DNA of 37,054 bases from Paracoccaceae bacterium (GTDB lineage: Bacteria > Pseudomonadota > Alphaproteobacteria > Rhodobacterales > Rhodobacteraceae): assembly GCA_947371955.1 (NCBI GenBank), contig CANBRQ010000021.1:1-37054 (forward strand), given 5' to 3'. The position numbers and the translations under genes are program-made. Of this stretch, positions 24,254-32,547 are shown one piece after another. Below the pieces are notes generated by a model that made no database searches, was not told where the DNA came from, and worked only from the letters and a program-made list of their open reading frames with translations. Within the stretch, counting starts at the first letter, position 1. Every line of letters starts with the position of its first letter.

Positions 24254-25867
24254 ATGCGCAACCTTAGCCTTCTGGCCCTTCTCGCCCTATTGCCCCTGCC
24301 CGCGTTGGCCGACACGATCCAGGCCACCAGCCACATCACCGCCATCACGATCTACCCCCAAGGCGCGCAGGTGACCCGTGAGGTGACCTTCGCGGCCCCC
24401 CCGGGCCCCCATGACCTGCTGATCACCGACCTGCCTGCCGACATCGAGCCTGACCTGATCCGCCTCGCCTCGCCCGATGCGACCCTTGGCGCCTTCGCGC
24501 TGCGCACCGACCGCCTGCCGCCGCGCGCCGAACCTTCCTCCCCGGCGATCGAAGCCGCCAAGGCCAATATGAAAACAACCGAGGCCGCGCTGGTCGAAGC
24601 GCAAAGGGCCATCGACGCCATTAATGCGCAGGTGGAGGCGCAGCAGGCCCAGATCGGCTTCCTGACGGGGCTGAAACTGGAAAGCGCCGGGGCAACGGCG
24701 GAAAGCCTGACCGCCATAGCCGACATGATCCAGACCAAGGTGCTGGCAGCCCGTCAGGCGGCACAGACGGCACAGATCGGTCTGCCCGCCGCCAGGGACG
24801 GCGTCACCAAGGCGCAGGAGGCTTTGACTCAGGCGCAGGCCGCACTGGAGGCGCTGTCCCGACCCGATGCGGAGTATACCGCCCTTTCGGTGGCCGTCAC
24901 CACCACCTCCGACACGGGCCACCTGACCGTCACCCACTACACCGCAGATGCCTCCTGGGCGCCGGTCTATGACATGGCTTTGGACCGCAAGGCGCCCAAG
25001 CTGACCGTCGACCGGGGCGTTCTGGTCAGCCAGTCGACGGGTGAAGACTGGACGGGCGTCGACCTGACGCTGTCCACCGCGCAACCCTCCAGCCAATCCA
25101 CACCCTCATTGCTTTATCCCGACCTCAAAAGCCTCACCGACCCGCAGCCGATGGCCTCCGCAGACGCCGTCTCGGATGGCATGACAGAGCCGGTGATGGC
25201 TGCGGCCCCTGTGGTCGAGGCAAGGTCGGTCGCCGCGTCGACGGCCTATCAGGGTGATACGGTGGTCTACCACTATCCCAGCGCCGTGGACGTCGCGACA
25301 GGTGTCGAAAACCTCCGCCTCGCCCTCGACAGCCTGACCTTCACCCCCGAGGTTCAGGCCCGCGCCGTGCCGCGCTATGACCGCACGGCCTTCCTCGTCG
25401 CCAAACTGACCAACACCGAAAAGGAAATCCTCCTCCCCGGCACCGCCTACCTGACCCGCGATGGCGCGCTGGTGGGGTCCACCGACCTGCCCAGCCTCGC
25501 CCCCGGAGCCGACACCACCCTTGGCTTCGGCGCGATCGAAGGCCTGAAACTCACCCGCGACATGCCGCAAAAGGCAACGGGCGACCGGGGCATCTTCACC
25601 ACCTCCACCCAGATCGAGGAGAAGGCGGTGCTGAAGGTAGAAAACCTGACCGACGAAAGCTGGCCGATCCACCTGATGGATCAGGTGCCCTATTCCGAGC
25701 AAGAGGACCTGCAGATCACCTTCACCGCCGATCCGGCCCCCTCGGCGCAGGATGTCCAAGGCCAACGCGGTATTCTGGCGTGGGATTTCGACATCGCGCC
25801 GAAGGAGACGAAAGAGATCAAGCTCGACAGCGTGATGTCCTGGCCACAGGGCAAGGTGCTGCAGTAG
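24254..25867 (+). CDS. Mucoidy inhibitor MuiA family protein (DUF4139), exported
   Basis: A 537-residue exported protein. Residues 1-19 are a signal peptide. Residues 25-100 match the DUF4140 N-terminal domain (ITAITIYPQGAQVTREVTF), residues 100-210 form an Ala/Gln-rich coiled coil, and the rest matches DUF4139 (LTVTHYTADASWAPVYDMALD, SQSTGEDWTGVDLTLSTAQPS, and a C-terminal IAPKETKEIKL). This is the architecture of the MuiA family, whose function is poorly known (named from exopolysaccharide mucoidy inhibition). Start ATG at 24254; a GGAG ribosome-binding site lies about 8 bases before it. It stands alone between the aminotransferase and the restriction-modification genes. Confidence 0.88.
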   Translation: MRNLSLLALLALLPLPALADTIQATSHITAITIYPQGAQVTREVTFAAPPGPHDLLITDLPADIEPDLIRLASPDATLGAFALRTDRLPPRAEPSSPAIEAAKANMKTTEAALVEAQRAIDAINAQVEAQQAQIGFLTGLKLESAGATAESLTAIADMIQTKVLAARQAAQTAQIGLPAARDGVTKAQEALTQAQAALEALSRPDAEYTALSVAVTTTSDTGHLTVTHYTADASWAPVYDMALDRKAPKLTVDRGVLVSQSTGEDWTGVDLTLSTAQPSSQSTPSLLYPDLKSLTDPQPMASADAVSDGMTEPVMAAAPVVEARSVAASTAYQGDTVVYHYPSAVDVATGVENLRLALDSLTFTPEVQARAVPRYDRTAFLVAKLTNTEKEILLPGTAYLTRDGALVGSTDLPSLAPGADTTLGFGAIEGLKLTRDMPQKATGDRGIFTTSTQIEEKAVLKVENLTDESWPIHLMDQVPYSEQEDLQITFTADPAPSAQDVQGQRGILAWDFDIAPKETKEIKLDSVMSWPQGKVLQ

Positions 25868-25930
25868 ATTTGATCTTCTTGCTTCCGGTGGCCGGTCTAC
25901 CTATGCCGATTCGTGAACCGGAGCTACAAT

Positions 25931-26524
25931 ATGTTGAAGTCCCGCCTGCCGCCCTTCATCGCACACTCCTATGAATGTTACGAATGGAAGCACGCCAGCG
26001 CGATCCTGTCGCAGGATTTCCCGTCCGAATGGCAGGACCTGCTGGACCTGCTGACCGACTTTCGCCTGCAAAAGTCATGGATCACAACGGGCGGCGGCAA
26101 CAAGTCGCGTCTTTCCGCCCATATCGATGGCTTTCTGACCGGGCGCGGCTGGGTTGAAAAGCAGTTCCAGACGGCATTCGAGGTGGACGGTGCAAAGCTC
26201 GACTCGCCCACGCACAAGATCGACTGCTTCAAGAACGGCGTGGCGCTGGAGATTGAATGGAACAACAAAGACCCCTTCTTTGACCGCGATCTGAACAACT
26301 TCCGCCTGCTGTTTGACCTGCGCGCAGTCAGTGTCGGCATCATCATCACCCGCGCCGACGAACTTCAGGACATTTTTAACGATTTGGGGAGAGGCTCGTC
26401 TTACGGGAACTCGACCACCCACATGTCAAAACTTCTGCCCCGGATCGAGGGGGGTGGCGGTGCGGGGTGTCCCTTGCTGGTGTTTGGCATTACAAAGGCG
26501 CTCTATCTGGAGGATGACGTGTGA
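25931..26524 (+). CDS. BglII/BstYI-family type II restriction endonuclease
   Basis: A 197-residue nuclease resembling BglII/BstYI. The catalytic PD-(D/E)XK-like core is KIDCFKNGVALEIEWNNKD: Asp98 and Glu107 are nine residues apart, as are Asp84 and Glu93 in BglII, and the third position is Glu109 where BglII has Gln95. The preceding helix segment GWVEKQFQTAFEVDG and the following FDRDLNNFRLLFDLRAVSVGIIITR fit the family. I choose the ATG at 25931, seven bases after GGAG; a GTG at 25913 is also in frame. It overlaps the methyltransferase by 4 bases (GTGA). BglII-like enzymes cut AGATCT or RGATCY; the site here is not determined. Confidence 0.8.
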   Translation: MLKSRLPPFIAHSYECYEWKHASAILSQDFPSEWQDLLDLLTDFRLQKSWITTGGGNKSRLSAHIDGFLTGRGWVEKQFQTAFEVDGAKLDSPTHKIDCFKNGVALEIEWNNKDPFFDRDLNNFRLLFDLRAVSVGIIITRADELQDIFNDLGRGSSYGNSTTHMSKLLPRIEGGGGAGCPLLVFGITKALYLEDDV

Positions 26525-27168
26525 TCAGTGCGGCGGACGACCTTCTGGCGAAAGCCGGCACGACCAAGTTCGGTACCGTTCTGGCCGATCCGCCTTGGCA
26601 GTTTCAGAACCGCACGGGCAAGATGGCCCCAGAACACAAGCGGCTGTCACGCTATGCCACCATGACCCTGCCCGAGATTTGTGCTCTTCCGGTGGCCAGC
26701 GTCGCGGCTGGTACCGCGCACCTTTACCTGTGGGTGCCAAACGCCCTGTTGCCAGAGGGGCTCAAGGTCATGGAAAGTTGGGGCTTTTCCTACAAAAGCA
26801 ACATCATCTGGTATAAAATCCGCAAGGATGGCGGCCCTGACCGGCGCGGCGTCGGGTTCTATTTCCGCAATGTGACTGAGATCCTTTTGTTCGGTGTGCG
26901 CGGCAAGAACGCCCGAACCCTCCAACAGGGCCGCACGCAAGAAAACATCATCTCGACCAAGAAGCGCGAACATAGCCGCAAGCCGGATGAACAGTATCCG
27001 CTGATCGAAGGGTGCAGCACCGGTCCCCGGCTAGAAATGTTCGCACGCGGCCCGCGACCGGGATGGACTGTCTGGGGAAATCAGGCCGACGATTATACGC
27101 CGACCTGGGATACCTATTCCAACCACTCGCAGTCGGGCGTGATCCCGCTGCTTGTCGCGCCAAAGTAA
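26521..27168 (+). CDS. MT-A70 family adenine-N6 DNA methyltransferase
   Basis: A 215-residue methyltransferase with the catalytic DPPW at residues 23-26 (TVLADPPWQFQNR), the MT-A70 hallmark. Other family segments are LYLWVPNALLPEGLKVMESWGF, IIWYKIRK, VTEILLFGVRG, and the C-terminal EGCSTGPRLEMFARGPRPGWTVWGNQ. It should methylate adenine at N6. The GTG start at 26521 overlaps the nuclease stop by 4 bases, so it is the protective methylase of a two-gene restriction-modification module. Endonuclease first and methylase second is unusual for safe establishment; translational coupling may keep them in step. Confidence 0.9.
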   Translation: MISAADDLLAKAGTTKFGTVLADPPWQFQNRTGKMAPEHKRLSRYATMTLPEICALPVASVAAGTAHLYLWVPNALLPEGLKVMESWGFSYKSNIIWYKIRKDGGPDRRGVGFYFRNVTEILLFGVRGKNARTLQQGRTQENIISTKKREHSRKPDEQYPLIEGCSTGPRLEMFARGPRPGWTVWGNQADDYTPTWDTYSNHSQSGVIPLLVAPK

Positions 27169-27257
27169 GACGCTGGACCGGTTCCGCTGTGCAAAGGGTC
27201 CTAATAAAACCCTAAGAGAATTCGTGAGATCGTTCTATATCAAAAGCTTGCAAGTCA

Positions 27258-27271
27258 TTGCACGCGTGCAA
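27258..27271. repeat. 14-bp perfect palindrome between the methylase and carbonic anhydrase
   Basis: TTGCACG and its exact complement CGTGCAA with no spacer, followed by TCGCCCTTATTT. It is 90 bases after the methylase stop and 12 before the carbonic anhydrase stop. It may serve as a terminator for the convergent genes or a protein-binding site. A second short palindrome (CTTGCAAG) lies just upstream. Confidence 0.4.
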
Positions 27272-27282
27272 TCGCCCTTATT

Positions 27283-27930
27283 TCACACCGGCACAAAGCC
27301 CGCCTTGGAGGGATCATACTGTTCCAACCCACCCTCACCGGTATTGTTCCAAAGCCCGTGCAGAGTCAGCATGTCGTCCTCAACCGCCTCCTTCACGAAG
27401 GGGAAGGTCATCAGGTTTTCCAGACTGACCAGCACCGCCTGCTTCTCCAGCGCGCCGATCCGCTCCTCCGCTGGCAGGCCCACGACCCGCTCATATCCCG
27501 GCCGCAGAATATCCATCCATCGGCCCACGAAGGACGACTTCTCCTCCAGCTGTGGCGCCAGACCCGAGCACATGTCATGGCACCCCCGAACCCCGCCGCA
27601 GTTCGAATGCCCGAGCACGACGATATGGGCCACCTTCAACGAGGTCACCGCATATTCCACCGCCGCCGAGGTGCCGTGATACTGCCCATCCGGATTGAAC
27701 GGAGGCACCAGATTGGCCACATTGCGGTGGATGAAGAACTCTCCCTCATCCGCGCCGAAGATCGAGGTCACATGGACCCGGCTGTCACAGCACGAGATTA
27801 CCATCGCCCGCGGATGCTGCCCGCTTTCCGCCAGCCGCCGATACCAGGCGCGGTTGTCCTGATAGCTCGTGGCGCGCCAGCCGTGAAAGCGGCTCACCAG
27901 ATAAGACGGCAGGGGGCGGGCTTGATCCAT
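27283..27930 (-). CDS. Beta-carbonic anhydrase
   Basis: A 215-residue zinc enzyme interconverting CO2 and bicarbonate. Zinc ligands are in ISCCDSRV (Cys47, with Asp49 and Arg51 of the CxDxR motif) and VVLGHSNCGGVRG (His and Cys of the HxxC motif). No signal peptide, so cytoplasmic. The frame continues upstream to 28053; I take the ATG at 27930 because AAGGAG lies 8 bases before it and because the family begins there (PLPSYLVSRFHGW). Supplies bicarbonate for carboxylases. Convergent to the restriction-modification module and divergent from 28086. Confidence 0.93.
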   Translation of the reverse strand: MDQARPLPSYLVSRFHGWRATSYQDNRAWYRRLAESGQHPRAMVISCCDSRVHVTSIFGADEGEFFIHRNVANLVPPFNPDGQYHGTSAAVEYAVTSLKVAHIVVLGHSNCGGVRGCHDMCSGLAPQLEEKSSFVGRWMDILRPGYERVVGLPAEERIGALEKQAVLVSLENLMTFPFVKEAVEDDMLTLHGLWNNTGEGGLEQYDPSKAGFVPV

Positions 27931-28085
27931 GCGAGGCTCCTTCTCAGTCGGACGACCATAGTTTGCAATCGCAGCAAATTCGAGGGGATTCGTAGCCATT
28001 AAGCCCGCGCCGTGCCACCCCGGGGCAACCATTTCTTCAGCAAGGCAAGGCAAAGTGGGCCTCGGGTGAGTTAGGAGTGTGGGTT

Positions 28086-28475
28086 ATGTCTGACGACAAC
28101 GTGGTGGCCTTGCGCCCCAATGATCGGCTGCGGCAGGATGCCGAGCCGATTGCAACGATTTATCGCAACCTTGGCACGGCCTCGGCCGAGCAGGTGGTGA
28201 CGCGCGCCTTGACTGAGCTTGCGCTGACCATGTCAGGACTTGCAGCCCAAGTGCAGGCGCACGACCTCGCCGACATGGCCCGCCAACTGCGCCGGCTGCA
28301 AAGGATGAGCGAGAATCTAGGTTTGGTGAGCCTCGGCCTGATCGCCGCCGACGTCCGCAGCTGTCTGGAACGCAGCGACGTCACCGCCTTCTCTGCCGTC
28401 TGGGCAAGGCTCTTGCGGGTGGCCGAACGCTCTCTTGCGGCTGACCGCAGCCTTCTGGGTCTGACGCAAGGCTGA
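28086..28475 (+). CDS. Small helical protein of unknown function
   Basis: A 129-residue protein I do not recognise. After a polar N-terminus (SDDNVVALRPNDRLR) it is entirely helical: 35-60 (EQVVTRALTELALTMSGLAAQV), 65-85 (ADMARQLRRLQRMSENLG), 88-105 and 110-128, with the look of a four-helix bundle. No membrane segment or catalytic motif. It has the size and helix layout of a phosphotransfer (HPt) protein but lacks the conserved histidine motif. The ATG at 28086 follows GGAG; a GTG at 28077 is also in frame. It is 65 bases before the M17 aminopeptidase on the same strand and may be in its operon. Confidence 0.7.
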   Translation: MSDDNVVALRPNDRLRQDAEPIATIYRNLGTASAEQVVTRALTELALTMSGLAAQVQAHDLADMARQLRRLQRMSENLGLVSLGLIAADVRSCLERSDVTAFSAVWARLLRVAERSLAADRSLLGLTQG

Positions 28476-28540
28476 GAGGCCGGACTGGGGCCTTGCGGCC
28501 AAACGCGGAACGGCTAGGGTCACGGCATCAGGAGAATGCC

Positions 28541-29917
28541 ATGACCCAGCCCCGCTTTGCCGATGCCTCTGCCCCCTATCGTAGCTTGACCGTGGTAACG
28601 TCAGAGGATTGGCACGCCCTGCGCGACGCCCATCCCGCCAAAGACTGGCTGACCGCAACCGGATTCGAGGCGGCCTTGGGTGACATGCGGCTGATCCCCG
28701 GTGCGGACGGCGTGGCTTCAGCCATCGCCGGTCTGGGCAATGCCAAGGCCCGTGCCCGGCTGCGCTTCGGGCTGGCCAAGGCAATTGCAGGACTGCCCGC
28801 CGGGAACTGGGCGCTGGAGGGCAACCTGACGCCCGCTCAGAAGGATGAGGCAACTTTGGCTTGGCTGCTGCAATGCTATCGTTTTGGCCGCTACCATTCC
28901 GCCAAGCCCGCCGAGGCCTCTCTTCGTCTGCCCGAGGAGGTGGATGGGGCAAGGATGCTCGCCATGGCAGAGGGCGAGTTCCTGACGCGCGATCTGGTGA
29001 ACACGCCCGCCTCTGACATGGGGCCGGAGGAGTTGGAGGGCGCCTTTGTGGCCCTCGCGCAGCGCTTCGGCGCGGCCTCAACTGTCATTCGCGGCGACGA
29101 TCTTCTGACCCAGAATTTCCCGATGGTCCATGCCGTCGGACGCGCCTCAACCCGCGCACCGCGCATAATGGAGATGCGCTGGGGCTCGGCTGGCCCGAAG
29201 CTGACGCTCGTTGGCAAGGGCGTGTGCTTTGACACCGGCGGGCTGAACATCAAGCCATCCTCTGGCATGAACCTGATGAAGAAAGACATGGGCGGGGCCG
29301 CGACTGTGTTGGGGCTGGCGCATATGATCATGGCCTTGAACCTGCCTGTCCAGTTGCGGGTGATCGTGCCTGCCGTCGAAAACGCCATCTCTGGCAACGC
29401 GCTGCGGCCGAAGGACATCCTGAAGTCTCGCAAAGGCCTGACCGTCGAGGTGAACGACACCGATGCGGAGGGCCGTCTGGTTCTGGGCGATGCGCTGGCA
29501 TGGGCCGAGGAGGAGCCGTCAGACTTCATCCTGTCGATGGCCACTCTGACAGGTGCTGCGCGTGTGGCGGTGGGCCCGGACCTTGCGCCCTATTACTGCA
29601 ATGACACGGGTGTGGTCGCAGCCTTGGAGGCGGCGGCGGTCGCGGGCTTCGACCCGGTCTGGCGCCTGCCCTTCCATGACCCCTATGAGGTGATCATCGA
29701 GCCGGGAATCGCCGACCTCGACAACGCGCCCGGCTGGGGTTTCGCCGGGTCTGCCACGGCGGCCCTGTTCCTGCGCCGCTTCGTCGACAATCCGAAATAT
29801 CTGCATTTCGACATTTACGCCCATACACCATCCGACCAGCCTGCCCGCCCGAAAGGGGCTGTCGGCCAAGGTGCTCGGGCGGTTCTGGGCGCCCTGCCGG
29901 CCATTCTGGGTCTATAG
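28541..29917 (+). CDS. Leucyl aminopeptidase family protein (M17)
   Basis: A 458-residue zinc/manganese aminopeptidase. The M17 core is clear: LVGKGVCFDTGGLNIKPSSGM with the metal-binding Lys and Asp, KDMGGAATVLG, and the active-site VNDTDAEGRLVLGDAL, which carries the catalytic Arg and two acidic metal ligands. The N-terminal domain is divergent from PepA (residues 1-160), as in the shorter alphaproteobacterial branch. The frame opens at 28493; the ATG at 28541 follows GGAGAA. Its stop codon is directly followed by the ATG of the C40 peptidase, so the pair is tightly coupled. Together they could break down peptidoglycan-derived peptides. Confidence 0.93.
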   Translation: MTQPRFADASAPYRSLTVVTSEDWHALRDAHPAKDWLTATGFEAALGDMRLIPGADGVASAIAGLGNAKARARLRFGLAKAIAGLPAGNWALEGNLTPAQKDEATLAWLLQCYRFGRYHSAKPAEASLRLPEEVDGARMLAMAEGEFLTRDLVNTPASDMGPEELEGAFVALAQRFGAASTVIRGDDLLTQNFPMVHAVGRASTRAPRIMEMRWGSAGPKLTLVGKGVCFDTGGLNIKPSSGMNLMKKDMGGAATVLGLAHMIMALNLPVQLRVIVPAVENAISGNALRPKDILKSRKGLTVEVNDTDAEGRLVLGDALAWAEEEPSDFILSMATLTGAARVAVGPDLAPYYCNDTGVVAALEAAAVAGFDPVWRLPFHDPYEVIIEPGIADLDNAPGWGFAGSATAALFLRRFVDNPKYLHFDIYAHTPSDQPARPKGAVGQGARAVLGALPAILGL

Positions 29918-30730
29918 ATGGACCGCCGCCTAACCCCAGCCACGGCCCGCGTGGCACATGTCTCGTTGCGCGGGCGACAGGATGCGCCAGCCTATACCGA
30001 GGGTCAACGCTTACAGGTCTCGGCACCTTTATCAGACCTGCTGCGCACCCCGAATGGCGCGCGGGAACGGCAGTTGTGGCTGGGTGAGGGTTTCGTCGTC
30101 ATTGACCGCGAACAGGGCCATGCCTTCGGCTTCGCCGAGAAGGACGGCTATTGTGGCTGGCTTCCTGAAACAGCGCTTGAGGAGGGTCCCGCAGCAACAC
30201 ATTGGGTCGCTTCACCCGGCACGCATCTTTATCCAGAGCCGAAGGCCTCGTCCAAGGAACTTGCCGCCCTGCCGATGGGTGCAAGGCTGGCGGTGCTGGG
30301 TCAGGTTGGCAAATATGCCGAGACGGCGCAGGGCTATGTGCCCGCCAGCCATCTTCTGCCGCTGAGCCAGCATCTGGCCGACCCGGTCACCGTGGCGGAG
30401 TTTTTCCTGCACACGCCCTACCTTTGGGGCGGCAACTCCCGGGCCGGTCTGGATTGTTCGGGCCTGTGCCAGATTGCCCACCATGCCTGCGGCATATCGG
30501 TGCCCGGGGATGCCGATCTGCAAGAGGCGGCAGGCACGGTCGTACAGGGCGAATTCCGGCGCGGTGATCTGCTGTTCTGGAAAGGGCATGTTGCACTCGC
30601 TGTCGATGCCCAACGCCTGATCCACGCCAATGGCCACACCATGTCAGTCGCCTACGAAGGCATCCAAGATGCCATCGCCCGCATCGAAGCTGCCGAGGGC
30701 CTTCCCTTGCGCAGCCATCGCCGACTGTAG
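29918..30730 (+). CDS. NlpC/P60 (C40) family peptidase with SH3-like domains
   Basis: A 270-residue cysteine peptidase acting on gamma-D-Glu-DAP bonds of peptidoglycan peptides. Residues 15-140 contain two bacterial SH3-type segments (LRGRQDAPAYTEGQRLQV; THLYPEPKASSKELAALPMGARLAV). The catalytic domain occupies about 155-265: Cys in SRAGLDCSGLCQIAHHA, His in LFWKGHVALAVD, and a third polar residue in LIHANGHTMSV. No signal peptide, consistent with recycling in the cytoplasm. The ATG at 29918 is immediately after the aminopeptidase TAG, a layout common in this bacterial group. Confidence 0.92.
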   Translation: MDRRLTPATARVAHVSLRGRQDAPAYTEGQRLQVSAPLSDLLRTPNGARERQLWLGEGFVVIDREQGHAFGFAEKDGYCGWLPETALEEGPAATHWVASPGTHLYPEPKASSKELAALPMGARLAVLGQVGKYAETAQGYVPASHLLPLSQHLADPVTVAEFFLHTPYLWGGNSRAGLDCSGLCQIAHHACGISVPGDADLQEAAGTVVQGEFRRGDLLFWKGHVALAVDAQRLIHANGHTMSVAYEGIQDAIARIEAAEGLPLRSHRRL

Positions 30731-31078
30731 CTACTCGACCACCCGCACCGACTTCGCTTCCAGCACGCGCAGCACCTGCGTCAGGTCATGGCCCCGCCTC
30801 AGGATCCGCCCGTCCATGGCGACAACCGAATACATCCCCTGCTTGGTCCGCAGCGAGGGGCGCTTTTCCACACGGTACAAGGGCATCTCTGCCGTCCGGC
30901 GAAAAATGGAAAACACCGCCAGATCGCGCAGCGTCGACAGGCCGTAGTCGCGCCACTCTCCCGCCGCAACCATCTTGCCATAGACCGAGAAGATCACCCC
31001 GAATTCACGCCGGTCGAAACAGACCTGCTCCGGCGGGCGCTCGTTCAGCGGGAAAGGTGTGGGCGTGAGGGCGGTCAT
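30731..31078 (-). CDS. DUF2794 protein
   Basis: A 115-residue protein of the DUF2794 family, restricted largely to alphaproteobacteria and of unknown role. Family segments: VCFDRREFGVIFSVYGKMVAAGEWRDYGL at about 19-47, then LRDLAVFSIFRRTAEMPLYRVEK and RTKQGMYSVVAMDGRILRRGHDL. It is basic, without membrane segments or cysteine motif. The stop lies directly against the C40 peptidase stop from the other strand (adjacent, non-overlapping). The start at 31078 has no strong ribosome-binding site; a GATAAT box lies about 9 bases before it, so the mRNA may be nearly leaderless. Confidence 0.88.
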   Translation of the reverse strand: MTALTPTPFPLNERPPEQVCFDRREFGVIFSVYGKMVAAGEWRDYGLSTLRDLAVFSIFRRTAEMPLYRVEKRPSLRTKQGMYSVVAMDGRILRRGHDLTQVLRVLEAKSVRVVE

Positions 31079-31303
31079 GTCACAAGATTATCGCGTTGGT
31101 GTTACAAATCAAGAGCGGCCTGCCAGCTTCATCTTGGCCCAAATACTCACCTTCGCCTTTCCGCCACGCAATGACCCAGAATAGGCCACGCCACGGCCCA
31201 AGGCCTGCCACGAATCCCCGTCATACCAACCTCACAGAACGCAGCGGCCGATGGAACGTGTTATAGCCCCCACCAAGCACGCCCCAAAGGTTTCTGCCCC
31301 TAA

Positions 31304-31341
31304 GAAGGCCCTCGCCAGTACGGTGGGGGCCTTCGCATTTT
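31304..31341 (+). terminator. Terminator-like hairpin in the spacer, plus strand
   Basis: Stem GAAGGCCC/GGGCCTTC (31304-31311 with 31327-31334), followed by GCATTTT. A competing 9-bp pairing, GCCCCCACC (31266-31274) with GGTGGGGGC (31322-31330), uses the same 3' arm, the arrangement of a terminator and anti-terminator. Confidence 0.55.
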
Positions 31342-31351
31342 GGGGTCACAG

Positions 31352-31373
31352 GTAGGATGGGCCATTGGCCCAT
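31352..31373. repeat. Degenerate copy of the 3006 palindrome
   Basis: Begins GTAGGATGGGC like the left arm at 3006, then forms ATGGGCCA-T-TGGCCCAT (31357-31373); the outer right arm is lost. It lies 7 bases after the asparaginase stop, the same gene-end position as the first copy. Confidence 0.6.
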
Positions 31374-31379
31374 GCCGGC

Positions 31380-32387
31380 TTACAAAAAGCCTTCCGCCAG
31401 CTGCAAAATCCCGGTCTCCTTGCCGCGCCAGTTCTTCTGGACCGCATTCAGGCGCTTCCTCGCATAGGGATGTTCCGCCTCCAGCGCCCCCAGACGGACC
31501 AGCAAAGCCGTGATCACCGCGTCCGAGGCGCGGTAGCCGCCATCGACGATCTTCACAACAATGCCGCGCTTCAGCTCTGGCAGGATGGCGATGTGCACGG
31601 CCTCCGCTCCGCCCTTCAGCGTCACCTTGCCATCCATCGCGCGCATCAGTTCCGTGTCGGTCGAAGTATCGCCAGCCACCAGCTCCGGATACTTCGCCAT
31701 CGCCCAACCCAGCCGGAACATCGCCCGGTCGCGCGCGTCGCCCTCACCCGTTGCCCCGGAGAAGCGCCCCATGGCCCGGGCAAGCCCATGCACCGATGTC
31801 GCGAAGTTCGGCGCTGAACAGCCGTCGATGCCCCAGCCGGGGCTGGTCTCGCCCGTGGCCTCCTCAAAGGCCTGTTTGACCATCACCTGCAGTGGATGGT
31901 CATGTTCCACATACTCCGACCCGCCCTTGATGTGCTGGTTCAGCGTCAGAAATCCGGAATGCTTGCCGGAACAGTTGTTATGATATTGGCAAGGGCTTTC
32001 ATTGGCCCGGATCAGCCGATCCCGCTCGATCTTGTCGGAAGGTTCATGTGAACCGCAGCGCAGATCGGCCTCTGACATTCCCAAGCCTTCCAGCCAGCTT
32101 GAGGCCATCTTCACATGCAAGGCCTGCCCATGGTGGCTGGCACAGGCGAAGGCCAGCTGCGCCTCGGTCAAGCCAACCGCATCCGCCGCGCCGCTTTCCA
32201 CCAACGGCAAGGCCTGAAGCATCTTGCAGGACGAACGCGGGAAGATCACCGCATCCGGGTTGCCCCAGGCCTCGATGATTTCGCCCTTTTCGTCACAGAT
32301 CACCGCATGACCCGCGTGAAAGCTTTCCAAAAGCCCGCCGCGCCAGGTTTCCACCATCCGTTGCGGCTGCCGGTTCGTCGTTACCAT
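31380..32387 (-). CDS. L-asparaginase, Rhizobium etli type (class 3)
   Basis: A 335-residue asparaginase of the R. etli family, unrelated in fold to the E. coli enzymes; it hydrolyses asparagine to aspartate and ammonia. The Ser-x-x-Lys pair is Ser52-Lys55 (FPRSSCKML), and the metal and active-site segment is NNCSGKHSGFL (Cys139, Lys142), with another cysteine in IDGCSAPNFA. Later DGGYRASDAV is also typical. The frame opens at 32423, but the ATG at 32387 follows GAGGG and begins at the usual place (VETWRGG soon after). Cytoplasmic. Stands alone; divergent from the IalB-like gene. Confidence 0.9.
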   Translation of the reverse strand: MVTTNRQPQRMVETWRGGLLESFHAGHAVICDEKGEIIEAWGNPDAVIFPRSSCKMLQALPLVESGAADAVGLTEAQLAFACASHHGQALHVKMASSWLEGLGMSEADLRCGSHEPSDKIERDRLIRANESPCQYHNNCSGKHSGFLTLNQHIKGGSEYVEHDHPLQVMVKQAFEEATGETSPGWGIDGCSAPNFATSVHGLARAMGRFSGATGEGDARDRAMFRLGWAMAKYPELVAGDTSTDTELMRAMDGKVTLKGGAEAVHIAILPELKRGIVVKIVDGGYRASDAVITALLVRLGALEAEHPYARKRLNAVQKNWRGKETGILQLAEGFL

Positions 32388-32547
32388 GCCATTTCCCTCA
32401 CGTTTCAGCGAAAACCTGCCCATGGGGCTTTCGCAAAAGTGTCAATCTCGGTTAGATATGGGATATCGAGTGAATATGGTCCGCGCCACAGGAAAAACCC
32501 CGTGTCAAAGGGTTCCGGGCGGACACAGGCTTCTGGAGGCTTAAGGT

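Larger units (their letters stand above)
31079..31379. other. 300-base spacer with a possible plus-strand small RNA
   Basis: No convincing gene. A 34-codon frame (31251-31355) has no ribosome-binding site and overlaps a terminator, so I do not call it. The spacer holds a terminator-like hairpin at 31304-31341, a rival long-range pairing, the degenerate palindrome at 31352-31373, and a CCCAAATACTCACCTTCGCC string at about 31140 that resembles intergenic repeats of this group. Both flanking genes read on the minus strand, so a plus-oriented terminator here implies a separate short transcript. Confidence 0.4.

Noticed and set aside
31251-31355. 34-codon ORF in the asparaginase-DUF2794 spacer
   Set aside because: No ribosome-binding site, and the frame runs through a terminator hairpin and a repeat.
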